This document shows, in pieces, positions 43,174 to 56,100 of a DNA stretch of 64,000 nucleotides. The notes under the pieces were generated by a model, which saw only the letters and a list, made by a program, of their open reading frames with translations, was not told the origin of the DNA and ran no database searches. Every line of letters begins with the position of its first letter. Positions within the stretch are counted from its first letter, which is position 1. Source of the DNA: Acanthornis magna (Eukaryota; Chordata; Aves; Passeriformes; Acanthizidae); assembly GCA_036785705.1 (NCBI GenBank), contig JAWUZG010000159.1, positions 1,116,001 to 1,180,000 of the forward strand, given 5' to 3'. The translations under genes were made by a program, and so were the position numbers.

Positions 43174-46100
43174 CCCAAAGCCTCCAGTCCCCTCCCCAGT
43201 GCTGCTGAGGCCCCAGAATCCTTCTCAAAGCACTGGGGGGTCTCAGCCAGACCTTCACCAGACACTGGCACAGCCCCTGCACCCTCTTCCAGGCACCCCT
43301 CGGGCAGGCTGCAAAGGGGAAATGATGTTGTAGAGACGCAGGATGCAGCATGCCAGGGGTCCTGTGCCAGGCAGTGACATGGACCAAGGTGCAAAAGCTC
43401 CTGGGGGATTGGCAGCAGGATGCAGTACCATCCCCAACCCTGGAAAGGGCCTTCCTGCTGGTTCTGGGGACAAGGGCGGCTGCGGGCGAAGGGAGCAGCA
43501 GTGTCAGTGCATGGCCAGTTCCCAATTTGCACCAGCCTGGAACAATGACAATGACAATGGTAGAAATAAAGAGATGAAAAATGTGTCTGTGATTTGAAGA
43601 AGCTGGAAACACCCAGCGCAGGGGACAGAGGGCGGGAGGGTGGCTCCTGACTGGCCATTGCCCTGGCAGCGAAAGGGGTCCCTAATGCCTCCAAGCTGCG
43701 GAGGCCTTCATGGGGGGCAGCCTGGCTTTCTGCAGTCACAGCTTGGGAATAATTGGACGATTTTCTTGTCGGGAATTTCTTGCCGGGAGTGGCTGTGGGC
43801 TTTCATGTCTGCACCAAATGACTGTGAGGGATTGGAAAGGCAGGCAGGGGGTCAGTGGAGCCCCACAGCCTTGTGCAAAGCATCCATGTCCTACTCGCAT
43901 ATGGAGAGCAAAGGAAAGGGAAAGGCTGAGTGGTGGGAATAACCACAATCATCCAGGCCTCAACAAATGGCAGGCCCCACTCCCACACCAGTTTTGAGGC
44001 AGCGGCCACATCTCTCCCAACCCTGGTTTTCCATCCAGGATGAAATGGGAGCAGGAGAGGGCATCTGTGCCAGACCATCCCCAACGCCTGACATGACAGA
44101 GGCAGCAGTGGCTGGTCCCAGTGCCAGCCCACAGCTCATCCCCTTCTTGTGCTCTTCTCCTTTCCTCCCTGGAATTTTGCTCTCCTGGTTTTTTTGTTGG
44201 GGTTTTTTTTTTAACATAAAAATTTTCATAGCCTTTTAAACACTGTAAAAATTTAATACAAAGGAAATTAAAAAACCCAGAGGAACTATTCTCAAAATAA
44301 TTTCACAATCCGCACATATCCCTCAGCAAATTGAATTTGTAGGAAATAAAGAACAAAATATGACAATAAAGGGCTTCTAAACAAATCCTAATGTGTCACA
44401 TATGGAAGTGCAAATGCCAGCCTGTGTGCAGGCACTTGGCGGAGGTGGGTGGCATGGGGGCCTGGGGGGCACAGCTCTGCCACCCCCCAGCACTGCTGGA
44501 AGTTCCTGCACCATTGGGGGCAGCTTGAAGGAGCCAGGGGGGGTTTGCTGCCCCAAATTTCACACCATGAACCCTGGCTGAGCATGTCTTCCTTGTGTCC
44601 CAGCAGCTCCAGCTCTGGTGGCGATGCTGACAGCATGTCCTGCTTCATCAGCCTGGTTCCTGACCAATTTGTGGCAGTTAATGGGGAAAACTTCAAAAGA
44701 TCCGGATCAGCCCTGCCAGGGTCCCACTGGGTGAGCTGGGAACCTCCTGCCTCACAGCAATGCCCAGGGCATGGCTTCCCCAGGGCCACCCAGCACCCCA
44801 AGCTCTTGGTGGTGGGGGAACATGGGTACTTACTGAACCCCCATCCTCACACCCCCATCCCACACACACACCCAACACCATCCACCCCCATGAAAGCATG
44901 TCCGTCTCCAGATGCTCCTTGTCCAGCTGTGGCCCTGCCTCTCCCCCTTGTTTTTTTCCCCTTCTATTAATAAACCTGGCACCTGGAGAGGAATTTTCCC
45001 TGTAAACACCCAGCCTCACACTTTAGTGACTTTTGTTCTGTGTTTTAATTAACAAACTGGAAAAAATGTCAATTGTTACCCGCCATGGGCACGTGTGTCC
45101 CGCAGGCTGCCAGAGACGTGTCCTCCCTGCTCCGTTCCATACTGTGATCACAGGACAGTGCCACCCTGACCCTTTTGCAGAGAGAAAATAGGGGATACCT
45201 GGAGGGTTGTACCCAAATTGCTGTTGCACTGCTGCGGGGGGATCCAGGTGCTCTCCCTTGCCCAGACATCCCATCCCAGATGGTCAATGCTGCTGGTTCA
45301 CAATGGTGCAGTGCAGCCCACCAAGACTGGACCCCTTGTGCCCCCTCACCATCCCTAGCCCCACTGGGCAGCACGTTGGACCAGTTTCATCAGGAAATAT
45401 TCTCCACCAGCTGGGAAGCCAATACTCCCTGAGAACATTGCCTCATCCCAGCCGTGCGTGCCTGGGATGGAGAGAAACGCTGGGGAGTGCAAAAGACATC
45501 CAAAAACTAATGTACTGTCTGCAGCAGCGCTGGGGCTGCAGCCCGGGGGAAGCGCCCGCCGTGTGGCATGGAAGGAACTGCAAAGAAAAGGGTCTTGTGA
45601 GGATAGCAGAGCTGCGCGGCAGGAGCAGGCTTTGCTCTGCAGGCTTCCCGCAGCTCCGGCATAAGCCTGGGATAGGACTGGCTCTTCCTCTATGTAATGC
45701 CGTCTCCTCCTCGCCCCTGCAGAGGGAAGGTGCTGCCAGCCCTGGAATGCTACAGTGGTGTCCCCGCACCCATGCACCCCCACCTTTGGTGCTCTCTGCA
45801 GCCGCCGTGACCTCGGGATCTCCCTCCGCACCCGGAGCAGGGAGCAGCGCTGCATCCCGGCTTTGCTGCCGGGGCTCAGGCAGTGAGCAGAGGCCAAGCC
45901 TGCGTGGGCAGTGCAGACAGGCAGCCCGTGGGCAGGGCGCTGCCCGTCTGGGGCTGGGACACCCCGGCAGCCAGCTTGGGACACCCCGGCAGCCAGCTGC
46001 TCCCCCTTTGATGTGGAGTCCCTCAGGCTCCGCACAATGCAGACTGGGGCGGGATGAAGCAAGGGTGATTGATTGTCTTGTTTTGTTCCTCCAAGGCTGT

Positions 46101-49100
46101 CCTGGACCGTTCGGATTCACAGCTGAGATCCCTCAAGAGCAGGGGTTGGCAGTGTCCACCCAAGCTGCAGGGCTGGGGCTGGTGGGGTGCAGGCTCCGGT
46201 TGGAGGCAGTGGGCTGGTGGTTTGAACATCTGTGCCTCAGTTTCCCCATCACCACTGCTCTCTTGGAAGCTGTTGGTGTTTCTGGATGAAATACATCCCA
46301 TGAAACCATCCCCCATTACTCTCAGGTGTGCTGGGCATCCCTGGAATTAAGGCAGACAAAGGGAGTACAGGAGCCCTGTCAAGGGTAAAGCTCGTTAGGA
46401 CTTGAGCATGTTGACCTCCAAAAAATGGAGTTTAGCTCCATCCAGTTGATGAGTCATGACTCTGTTTGTGTGATGCACTCCCTGCAAGCAAGGTTTCCAC
46501 CGCAGAACTAACAGGCTTTTCTGGGAAGCACTGGGGTTCTGGGTTTCCTAATTATTTTCAAACCCTACTGGCAGCCTCTCTCCAACAGGGATCACGCCTG
46601 CTCGAAGCACAGCACTCAGGCATGTTTGGAGTCCTGAAGCACTAATTGACTTTAGCTCGGCCTCGCTGCTGAGCGCCGGCTCTCGCAGCCCCAGTCCCTC
46701 CTCCTGCCCGAGCCTGCCTGCATGTGGTTTGCATTTCTTCCCCGGAGAAAAAACCCCTTTCTCCTGCCTCAGTGTCATCTTTCTCTGGAATTGAATTTAG
46801 AAGAAATGAAGGGGAGGTTAAATTTTCATGGAGTGACTACCTCCCCTCTCCAGGCAATGATGGCAGCAAGGGGAAAAGCCCATTCCAGGAACCCCTGTCC
46901 CAGTCCATGTACCTTGGCACTGGCGATTTCAGCCACAATCAGGTGGCTCCCTATGAGCCAGTAAGCCCTGAGGCGTTGAGCAGATTGTGGAGGAGCTACT
47001 CCAGCGCTGCTGGCTCTCCCTGCTATGCAGCAGGGGATCCCATCTTTCCCTCCCACTGTGTGCTAGGAAACTGCTGCCCGCGTGGAGTAGGACAGGGATC
47101 CTGGTAGAAAACATGGCAGTGCCATCCGTCACCCGGCCCTGCTCACCCTGGGCGATGCATGGGGGGCTTTCCCATCCATGAGACAGGAGCAGCAGCGAGC
47201 TGACCCCAAGGGAAGCAGCAGCCTGCAACATCTGAACATCAGTTAGGGATTACCCACGGCCCCTCTCTGCCTTCTCCTGCGAGACTCCAGGTCATGCCCA
47301 GGACGCACAGGGGTGAGGCAGCTGCCCCGGCCGTGCCGGCTGCCATTCCCAGCACAGAGGGCTCGCGGGCTGCCAGCGGGGCAGGCGGTTGGGAAATCTG
47401 TTTCCTCTTCTGCTCGTTACGACACCACAGTGGGCGCATGCAATGGGAGCAGTGAGGCAGTGGGAAAGTATGAAGGTCAGGGGAGTCTGCGGTTTGCGTG
47501 ACGGAGGTGACCCTGTCTGACGTAGCCTTCTACCTGCTCCAAGCACTGCCATCCGGCTGGGATAGCTCCAGCTCCAGCCCCTCCTGGGACATCACCCCCA
47601 TCCACATTCTGTCAGGAAGCAGCTCTCCACAGATCACGTTCCTGGGTAAAAGAGGGAGGAAAATGACCAAGAGTAGCTTTCTTGGTGCAAGAGCTGGGCG
47701 TGAGCTGTCATGAACATGTGCGAAGCATCGGGACACTGGCTGCTCTGAGGGCTTCACTCAGCTCTCACAGCATCGCTCCTGCTCCCTGCTGTGCTCCAGC
47801 AGCCACGAAAAGGACGTGGCTGCTCCGACAATGGCACCAGCGTGCCTGGCATCTGCCGTGACGCAGTCGCCTTACAGCACAAGTGTGCCAGTTCTGCAAT
47901 CCTTATCACCTCGTTAGTGACTTGGCTGTTGATCCCAGCCAGGGCTGGGTTGTCCATACCTCCCACACAGTTCGCAGGCCCCTAACTCACATTAGGGGGC
48001 TGCTTTCATGTGGCCAGTGGTTTTCATCATCAATGAGCCACGGAGCGAGTGAGGCACGGGAGCAGAGGAAGGAGACAACAGGGAGTCAGGCAATGTGGGC
48101 CAGCATGGCACCGTGGATACTGGAATAGTGGCTTTGATGTAGTGGCAGTCAGCCCCAGAGTCATGGGCTCAGGTATGACAGGGGACTGGCTCCCAGGAGG
48201 GTCCTGGGGTGAGGGTATGCATGGAGGCATCCTGCTTTCCTCACTGCTGTGCCCATGGAGAGTCTGGTCAGGCCATGGGGACTTGGCACCAAAAGTAACT
48301 TCTCAAGAGTGGTCCATGGCAGCTGACACAACACAGTGAGGGAAAATAAATTAAGGATGAATACAGAGGTGAAGCCGCAGGAGGACAAGCTGAGGGTTGG
48401 ACGGGAGCACGTAGTAGAGAGGCGAGAGGGTGGAGAGTGGATGGTGGGTGAACAGGAATGACAGCAATTCAGATGGGAAAGGGAAAGCTTGGTAAGCACT
48501 CAGCAGAGCTTATGTGCAATCCTGCCAAGACACCGACAGTTCCTGAGGCCACCGATCCCAAATATCCCAAGCTCCTGCACATGCAGCTCTGCAGGAAGGC
48601 AGAAGTCCATTAGCAGTACTGGGATACAGGATTCCGGATCAGGTTTCTGGAGGGAGACCTATGATTTCAAACTCTGCCTCAGAAGTGGGCACTTAAATGG
48701 AGCCACTGGTAGCCGCCTGGCCCACCCAGGGCCGGGCTGTGCTGGGAAAGTGGAATGTGGATGCTGTAAAAGCCTGAAACCATGGCTGATGCCCAAAAGC
48801 GAGCCAAGCCATGGGGTGGAAATGCTGCTGCTGCTCTGAATCACATCTCAGCAATGGAGAAGTTCCGGCTGTGGCATTTCCTGCTGTTCCCGACTCATCC
48901 CCATCCGATGCCCCCCTCATGGAACTCCTGTGCTGAAATCCCGGCCCCATGGAAAATCCGCGGTAGCTTTCCTGATGAGTCCAGCTGTCTTCCCTGAAGA
49001 CAGGAGTGACAGAGTATGGCAGGAGGTGTGGTGTCTCCTGGTGGTGATTCCCACAGGATCTGCTGGGCTGTGGTCGGTTGTTCAGCCTCAGTGACTTCTT

Positions 49101-49568
49101 GAGAGGGAAATGGAAAGAGCGAGCAGTGCGAGTTAATTAATTGACGCATAATGAAGTCAAGATGAGCATCCCCAAGGAGCTGAAGCTCAGATTGGGAAAG
49201 CAGCAGATGATGGTGTTCCCTGGCTTTGTCCCGAGCCTCAGCTTCCTGCCAGCCCCACCGAGGATGCTGGCTCTGGCCCAGGGGCAGGGAAATAAAGCTC
49301 CTGAATGCCTTTCAGTAGCAACTTTATTAGAATTTAGGTGTTATGAACAGTGTGACCCAGAAAAGGGCGTTATGGAAGGGATGAAATAAACCCATCCATG
49401 GCTGTTTGGTGCTTTGGTCCCTTTGGTGTCGGTGTGAAGGCTCGCTATGGCAGCACAAGCAGACCCTGCATGGACTCAAATGTTTTCCTGACTGAGAAGG
49501 AAGAGCCAGGAGCAGGAAAGGAGGCTCAGCATGACTCTAACCTGGAGGCTGCTGAATAGGGCTGAGCA

Positions 49569-50028
49569 GAGACCCTTCACAGGACAATGGAATCCTAATT
49601 TAAGTCAGAAAAGCCCTCTTAGATCGAGTCCAACCGTTGCCCCAGCACAACCAAGCCCATCACTAAACCGTGTCCCCCAGTGCCACATCTATATATCTAT
49701 TAAACCCCTCCAGGAATGGTGACTCCACCATTGCCCCCTGGGCAGCCTTTTGGCGAAGGAATTTTCCCTAATATCCAAACTAAACCTCCCCTGGCAAAAC
49801 CTGAGGCCGTTTCCCTTTGTCCTGTCCCTTGTTCCCGGGGAGCAGAGCCCGACCCCCACTTGGCTGCACCCTCCTGTCAGGGAGTTGGACAGAGAGAAGG
49901 TCCCCCCTGAGCCTCCTTTTCTTCAGGCTGAGCCCCCCTGGCTCCCTGAGCTGCTCCTGGTGCTCCAGCCCCTTCCGGGGCTCCATTCCTTTCTCTGGAC
50001 ACGCTTCAGCCCCTCAATGTCCTTCTAG
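49569..50028 (-). mobile_element. CR1 LINE fragment abutting the PSMF1 promoter
   Basis: A roughly 460 bp CR1 in minus orientation. Plus-strand landmarks in order are CCAGTGCCACATCTATAT, CCCCTCCAGGAATGGTGACT, a CCCTAATATCCAAACTAAAC stretch, CTGAGCCTCCTTTTCTTCAG and CTCTGGACACGCTTCAGCCC. Its truncated 5' end is at about 50028, only 168 bases before the PSMF1 ATG. The plus strand holds open frames through the element that are not genes. Confidence 0.88.
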
Positions 50029-50196
50029 TCCCGGGGGGGCCCGAAACCACCCCCAGAACGCGAGCAACCTCAGCAGTGCCGAGCACAAGGCCCCCGATCC
50101 TGCGGCCTCAGGAGGCGGCCCGGGCCATGCGCAGCGGACGGGGGCCCTCTAGTGAGGGGCGGTACGGGCTCGGCTCCGCCCCGGCCCGGAGCAGCT
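50029..50196 (+). promoter_or_regulatory. PSMF1: Compact CpG promoter of PSMF1 with NRF1-like site
   Basis: Only 168 bases of non-repeat, CpG-rich sequence separate the CR1 from the start codon. CATGCGCAG at 50126-50134 resembles an NRF1 site and GGCTCCGCCCCGG near 50171 resembles an Sp1 site; there is no TATA box. The ATG inside the NRF1-like site (50127) is out of frame with PSMF1 and its reading frame runs past the true start, so it would matter if transcription begins upstream of it. Confidence 0.55.
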
Positions 50197-53100
50197 ATGG
50201 CGGGGCTGGAGCCACTGTACGCCTGGGCAAGGGCCGCCATCTCCCGCCCGCAGGATGCTCTGGTCTGCGGCATCCACTGGGAGCTGGTCCGGCATGGCTA
50301 CCGCTGCCTGGGCACCGGCGACCAGGTACGGGCCGAGCCGTGCTGCGCTGCCGCGGAGGCCTAGTAGGCCGTGGTGAAGCCCCGGCCTTTCCTAGCGCCG
50401 CTCGCCGGTGCCGTGTGGCCGTGCCCGGCGACCGCTGCCGGGGCCGGGGGAACGGCGCAGCGCCGGCGGTGTTGGGGTACCCGGGCCAGTGCAGGATCCC
50501 AGGGGCCTCAGTGCTGCTGTGGAGGTCGGAGCGGGTGGCTGGGAGGCTGGGGGTGCCCCGGTGTTGGGGGATCCCGGTGCTGTAGGGGGGTCCTGCTGTT
50601 CGGGGAATGGCGGTGCTGCGAGTGTCCCGGTACTGGGGGTTCAGGGGCTGCTGATGCTGGGGGTGTTCTGTGGGATATCGCAGGACGGGAGATCCTGGTG
50701 CTGGTGCGATCAGTATGACCCCGGGAAGGGGGTTAGTATAGTGCTACGTGGAGCTTGGTGCTGATGCAGAACTCTGTAGTAAAATGGAGGTGTCCAGTGC
50801 AGTGCTGACGAGGAAAAGTACTGGGGCAAAACCAGAGAGAGGGGCTAGTCTAGTTCTAGACCCAGTGCTGAGGTGGGGGTCTAGTGAATTGGGATCCTGA
50901 TGCATGTTGGGAGAGTGCCGGATGTGGTGTCGGGGGGTAAGGGGGGCGCAGGGCACTGTAATGGCAGAGAACCGTCCCCAGTACCAGAAGAGGGGACAGT
51001 GTAGGGCAGGCCCCCCCAGCAGCACTGCTTTGGAGCTGGGACAGGCATGATGACAGCCTTCCCCGGTGCCCCAGACAGCTCTGTATCATGCTGTGGAGGT
51101 GATAGGTGTCTGGCAGGGAAGAGCATTGTCTCCTAGTCTGGGTATTTGTTACCTTCTCCTGCTCAGCAAAGGGTGGTCATGTCCCTCCTGTTCCAGCACA
51201 GTGATGCTGTGGGTGGCTGGCAAGCAGGCAGGGCCAGCCTGCAGGAAATACAGTCCTGCTTGTGCTGTCAAAACCTGGAAGGCATTGAGGGATCCCCTCC
51301 CAGAGACCTCAGTTCCCTCCTAGATCTCCCTGTGCAGCCAAGACAGGATCCCCAGCCCTGGGAGGTCATGCTGGGCTCCTGGGCAGGATCTCAGCAGCCT
51401 GTCTGTTCCCTTGCAGCCAGGTCCTGATGAAAGGAAATCAGAACTGTTGCCTGCTGGCTGGGAAGCCAATAAGGAGGTGTATACATTGCGCTACAAGTCC
51501 ACGGACGATGCCCATGAGCTCCTGCTGAAGGCCATCATGGTGGAGGACAGCATGATCCTCAACGTCATGGTGAGCACCCACATGGTCCCTGTTTGGGGTC
51601 CTTTGGCTGCAAAGAACACAAGGGCCAGTTCTTAAATTGTTCTGCCTGGAAGTGGTGTTTGTCCCTCAGGATGGGGCAGACCCAGTGGGTGTTTGTGTGG
51701 CAGAAGATGGGGCCCAACATGGAGCTGGTCAAACCCTGGCTGGGTCAGAGCAGTGGGACAGTTGGCCTTGAACACTCCAGCCCAGAAACTGCCCTGCTTC
51801 TGTCCCTTTCCCAGTTCAGGACTTCTCTGCAGCCCCCGACAAGCACCTGCTCCAGGTGGCTTTGCTCAGTGTTTCACCCTTTGCAGCCTGAAGTAGGAGA
51901 GGGAGCAGGGAAAACCTTGCTGTGCACTGGGGTTTGCTCCTGGGGATTTGGGCACAGCACAGGGATGTGGCAGGAAGCAGGTGAGCCCCATTCCTTGTAT
52001 CCCAAGCCTGGGGCTCTTGTACCTGCTTTGTCCTTCATTCCCAGCTCTGTCAGGCTGCTTACTCTGCCTTACCTGCGTTTTTCCAGGATCGCAGCTCTCA
52101 GAAGGTGGCAGATGTGACCTTGGCAGTGGCCGACTACATCAACCCAGAGCACCTGGACGATTTCCACAAGTAATCTCAGTTTCCTGGTATTTTCTGCAGG
52201 AGGAAATACTCTACTGGCATGGAGAAGGGGGCAGAAATCAGGTTGGGAGGAGCTGGAGGATTTAGTCCCCAGTACAAGCCCAGGCCAGCCCTGAAATGCA
52301 GCCAGAACTCTCTTCCATGCCTTCCTCTGAACTGGCAGGAGAAATTCAGGGGACAGTGGGTTCATGGGTTGGAGCCCAAGGGAAGATCACCCCACCTAGG
52401 AACAGGCCAGGCCAACACATTTCTTTCCAGAGCATTGTGCTGGGTGGACACTGCCCAGGACTTTGACAGCTTCAGCCACATCCACAGTGTGATGTGCTTT
52501 CCTCTGGTGCAAACTGATCAGGTTGGGGCCACAGCAGAAGGGAGTGGCTGGGTGGCACCTCACCCATCTGAAACGGGGTGAGGACTTTGGTGCCCATGTG
52601 TGCTGTTACCCCTTTCTGTCCCCTCTGTGCTGCCAGCGAGAGACACGTTTTGTGCCAGTGACACTTTGGGCTTGTCTGTCCCCTCCCCACACCTGTTGCA
52701 GCTTGTCCAGCACCCCATGTCCTGGTGCCATAGCCACCCCAGCCTTCCCTCTGTTGCAGGGTGTACAAGAACATCGAAGAGCTGAGGACAAGGATCGCTT
52801 CAGGCATCATCGCTCCCCTTGGGCCCCCAGCGGAAAAGGCCAAAAAGGAGCCTGAGTCCAAAAAGGACACGCTCTGGGATGATGAGAACCCACTCCGGCT
52901 CCCTCCCCGGCAGCCAATGGGCACAAGGGCCCCAACCAGGTGAGTAAAGAGTGGGTGGCTGCTGAGAGCCCCTTGTTAGAGGGGACATGGTCCTGGCACA
53001 GCTCCCCAAACTATATGTCAGGTCCCCATCTCGCAAATGTGGGATGGGGAGTGAAGAGGATCCAGACCTTCCCCAGCTGGATCAGCCTGGACTCTTGGGT

Positions 53101-56100
53101 TTGATTTGGTTGCTGGAGAGGAATGGGCTGTTCTGGAGCTGTGTGTTGGACCAACAGACTGAGGAGGGAGTGGGCTGGGGCTGGGGCTGGGAGGTGAAGT
53201 GTGGGATGAAGGAAAGTGGCCCTGCTCTGTCCTGGCTGAGGGACTGTTGGGACTGACGGAGCACACCAGTGGAAAGGACAATGCCATTGTGTGGCTGAGC
53301 AGCCTTCGGGAGGGACATCAGAGGTGCACCCAGCCAGTGTTGGGGGCAAGACTTCCTCTTCTTGCTCTCTTGACCCCACTTTCCCTTTGGAGCCATTGCT
53401 GGCAATGCTGAGCAGAGGGGACACATGGACCTGCTTTGCCATCTCTTCCTGGCCTCTTCCAGTCATCCTTCGTATGTGGCAGGCAGGTTCCCCCCCTCTC
53501 CCACACACACTATGATGTCCTTTGGCTGGATGTCAAGAGAAATTGCAGTGGCTCTGCCATCTCTTGGGGACCAGCTGTGACTTCTGGCTTGTGTGTCACC
53601 CTACTGCTGTCTGCTGCCACTCAGGGTGCGAGACACTCCGTGGGGGGGCCTGGAAGACAGGCTGGAGCTGGGCATGGCTCTGAAACCATATTACTGGCAT
53701 GTGTTACTGACAGGGAGGTGTGCCAGCTGGCTGCAGGCCCACCACCCCACTGTCCCCACACTCCTGGAAGTGGGACTGTGTCTCTGGCTGGGACATGCTG
53801 GAGAGTCTGGCCTAGCCCAGCACTGCTTAGGGATCCCCTGGCATGGAAACTCGTGGTGTACATGGACAGCTCCTGCCTGGAGCAGTGGGAACAACAGGGG
53901 AAACAACAGGGCTCCCTTTATCTCCGCAAGCTGCTGCCATACACATCAGTGTCCTCATCCAGCAACACCCTGGAGCAGGGAATGCTGTGTCCTGGGCCTG
54001 GGATAGCTCCCAATGGCAGCTCCCTCACGCAGGGTGCCACAGGTCCCAGGGCCTTCTGGGTGCTGCACTGTTTGCCATGGGAGAGCACCCATGCACAGCT
54101 TCTCTGCCCTTCCCTGAATATCTTGCTGTGTTCTCTGTTTCAGGCCTTCCCCCTTGAGCCCCTTTGCTGTTGGTGGGGAAGACCTGGACCCTTTTGGGTG
54201 AGTATAGCTCTTGAAGCACAGCCTGCTCTGCCTTTGGGGCGTGTGGGGGTGGCTCGAGACCATTGGAACAGCATCCAGCCAAGTGTCTCCGAGTGGGGAT
54301 GGCAATGGGACAGTTGTGCAGTGCGAATTGTGAGGGACCAATTGACAGTTGCTAAAGCTCAATATGGTTCTAATATCGTAATAAGATCCCGTCTCTTGCA
54401 TAGATGATAGGTTGCAATCTGTGTCTGTTTAATAATCAGCTTGTATTCATTTAACACACAGTAATTCCTGCAGTAAATCAAAGCTGAATATGTCGTTAAG
54501 TGAATGTAAGCCTCTAATTTAAACTGTTACCAGCTGCTGTGTCTCCAGCCCAGCAGTCTGCAGAAGGGGAGGCTGAAAGCCGAATTCACAGATTCTCAAG
54601 TCCTGTTGCAAGCCTCCCGGCTGTCTGAGGCACTTGGAGAAAGCCTGGGCAGAGGCTGGGCTGTCTGGGAGACTGAGCTTCACAGCTATCCTCGATCTTT
54701 GGTTTGGTCAGGCAAGGAGAACCTGTCATCTTCCACTCCAGTTAAAAGCACATAGTCAGACAAAAACCAGCTTGCGGTGTCATTGTGGAGTGTCCTGCAG
54801 CCCTGAGGAGTCTCCTCTTTGGAACCACTCTCCTGTGGGGATGGCATTTTTTCCCTTCTTGCAAGACTTGGTTTTCCGTGGGTTTGGCTAGAAAAAGGAT
54901 AGCTAAAAATGTCCCTGCTCAGCTGGAAAGAGAGGCCTGGAGCTGGGGGGGCTGGAAGAAAACCTGATCGCACAAGGAGAGTGGGTTCATTTTGCGGGGA
55001 GGGGGAGGTATCCCTGTTTCTCTTGCTGCCTGCAGCCCTTCATCAGAGACTTCTCTGTAAATGACAAAAAAAGATGGTAAATGGAAGCAGATCTGTGTGC
55101 TGACACCTGCCAGCACTGGGGCTGGAGACCAGACTCCCAGGAATATACTCGTGGGACCTGGCTGTCCCGGGGCGCTTTGGGCAGCCGTTCTGGCCTAATG
55201 GAGCTTATTAGCATGGTTGTTAATGACTTGTATGATGGCAGCGGTGTCCGGAGGCTCCAGCCGCATTTGCACAAAGCCGACCGTGAGGAATGGCACTCGC
55301 AGCGTGGGGCAGCTCTGAGGAGCCGCCGTGGTCAGCAAATGACTTCCAGGCAGCTCTTTGGAAAGGCTTGTGGGAGCCCAGCCGGCTCTTGCGACACCAC
55401 ACAGGGCAGGACGGGAAGAAGGGACGGAACATGGCTCAGCAGCGAGGGCCAGCAGGTCTGGTGCTTCTTTAGAGAACAGCCAGCACCTCTGCTGTGGAGA
55501 CAGACGGAGAGAGCTGGGACTTTTCAGCCTGGAGAAGAGAAGGCTCTAGGGACACCTTAGAGTCCCTTCCGTTGCCTAGAGGGGCTCCAACAGAGCTGGA
55601 GAGAGACTTTGGATAAGAGCCTGAAGTGACAGGACAGGGGGGAACGATTTCCCACTGACAGCGAGCCAAGTTAAGATTGGATATTGGGAAGAAATTCTTC
55701 CCTGCGAGAGTGGTGAGGCCCTGGCACAGGTTGCCCAGAGAAGCTGTGGCTGCCCCATCACTGGAAGTGTTCACGATTGGACAGGGCTTGGGACAACTTG
55801 ATCTAGAGGAAGATGTCCCTGTCTGTGGCAGGGGGTTGGAATGAGATGAGCTTTGAGGTCCCTTCCTACTCAAATAGTTCTGGGATTCTCTGCAGGGCTG
55901 TCTTTGTGCCATGGGCTGCCTCACCATAGGCTGGGCCTGAGAGCTTTCCTTCCCACATGCCACCATGGGTCAGGTTAACCCCGTGTTCCCATGCTCATAA
56001 TTTCTGCAGCAGTTCTCTCTTACCAATACTAATCTCATCTCCTTCTCTGCCTTTTCTTTCTGCAGAGGTCGGAGTGGGGGAATGATCGTGGATCCTCTCC

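Larger units (their letters stand above)
34270..49568. other. About 15 kb gene-free interval between RSPO4 and PSMF1
   Basis: I see no spliced coding gene on either strand. The interval alternates GC-rich stretches with A/T-rich islands (about 34960-35200, 35770-35860, 36040-36180, 37640-37800, 38930-39140, 40120-40380, 40860-40980, 41940-42060, 44190-44400, 46390-46560). Such islands in a GC-rich bird background are candidate conserved enhancers, but conservation cannot be judged from one sequence. Short tandem repeats and one CR1 fragment are listed separately. A non-coding RNA cannot be excluded. Confidence 0.5.

Noticed and set aside
49716..50028. Open frames with Pro/Leu-rich protein just before PSMF1
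   Set aside because: They translate the antisense strand of a CR1 fragment.
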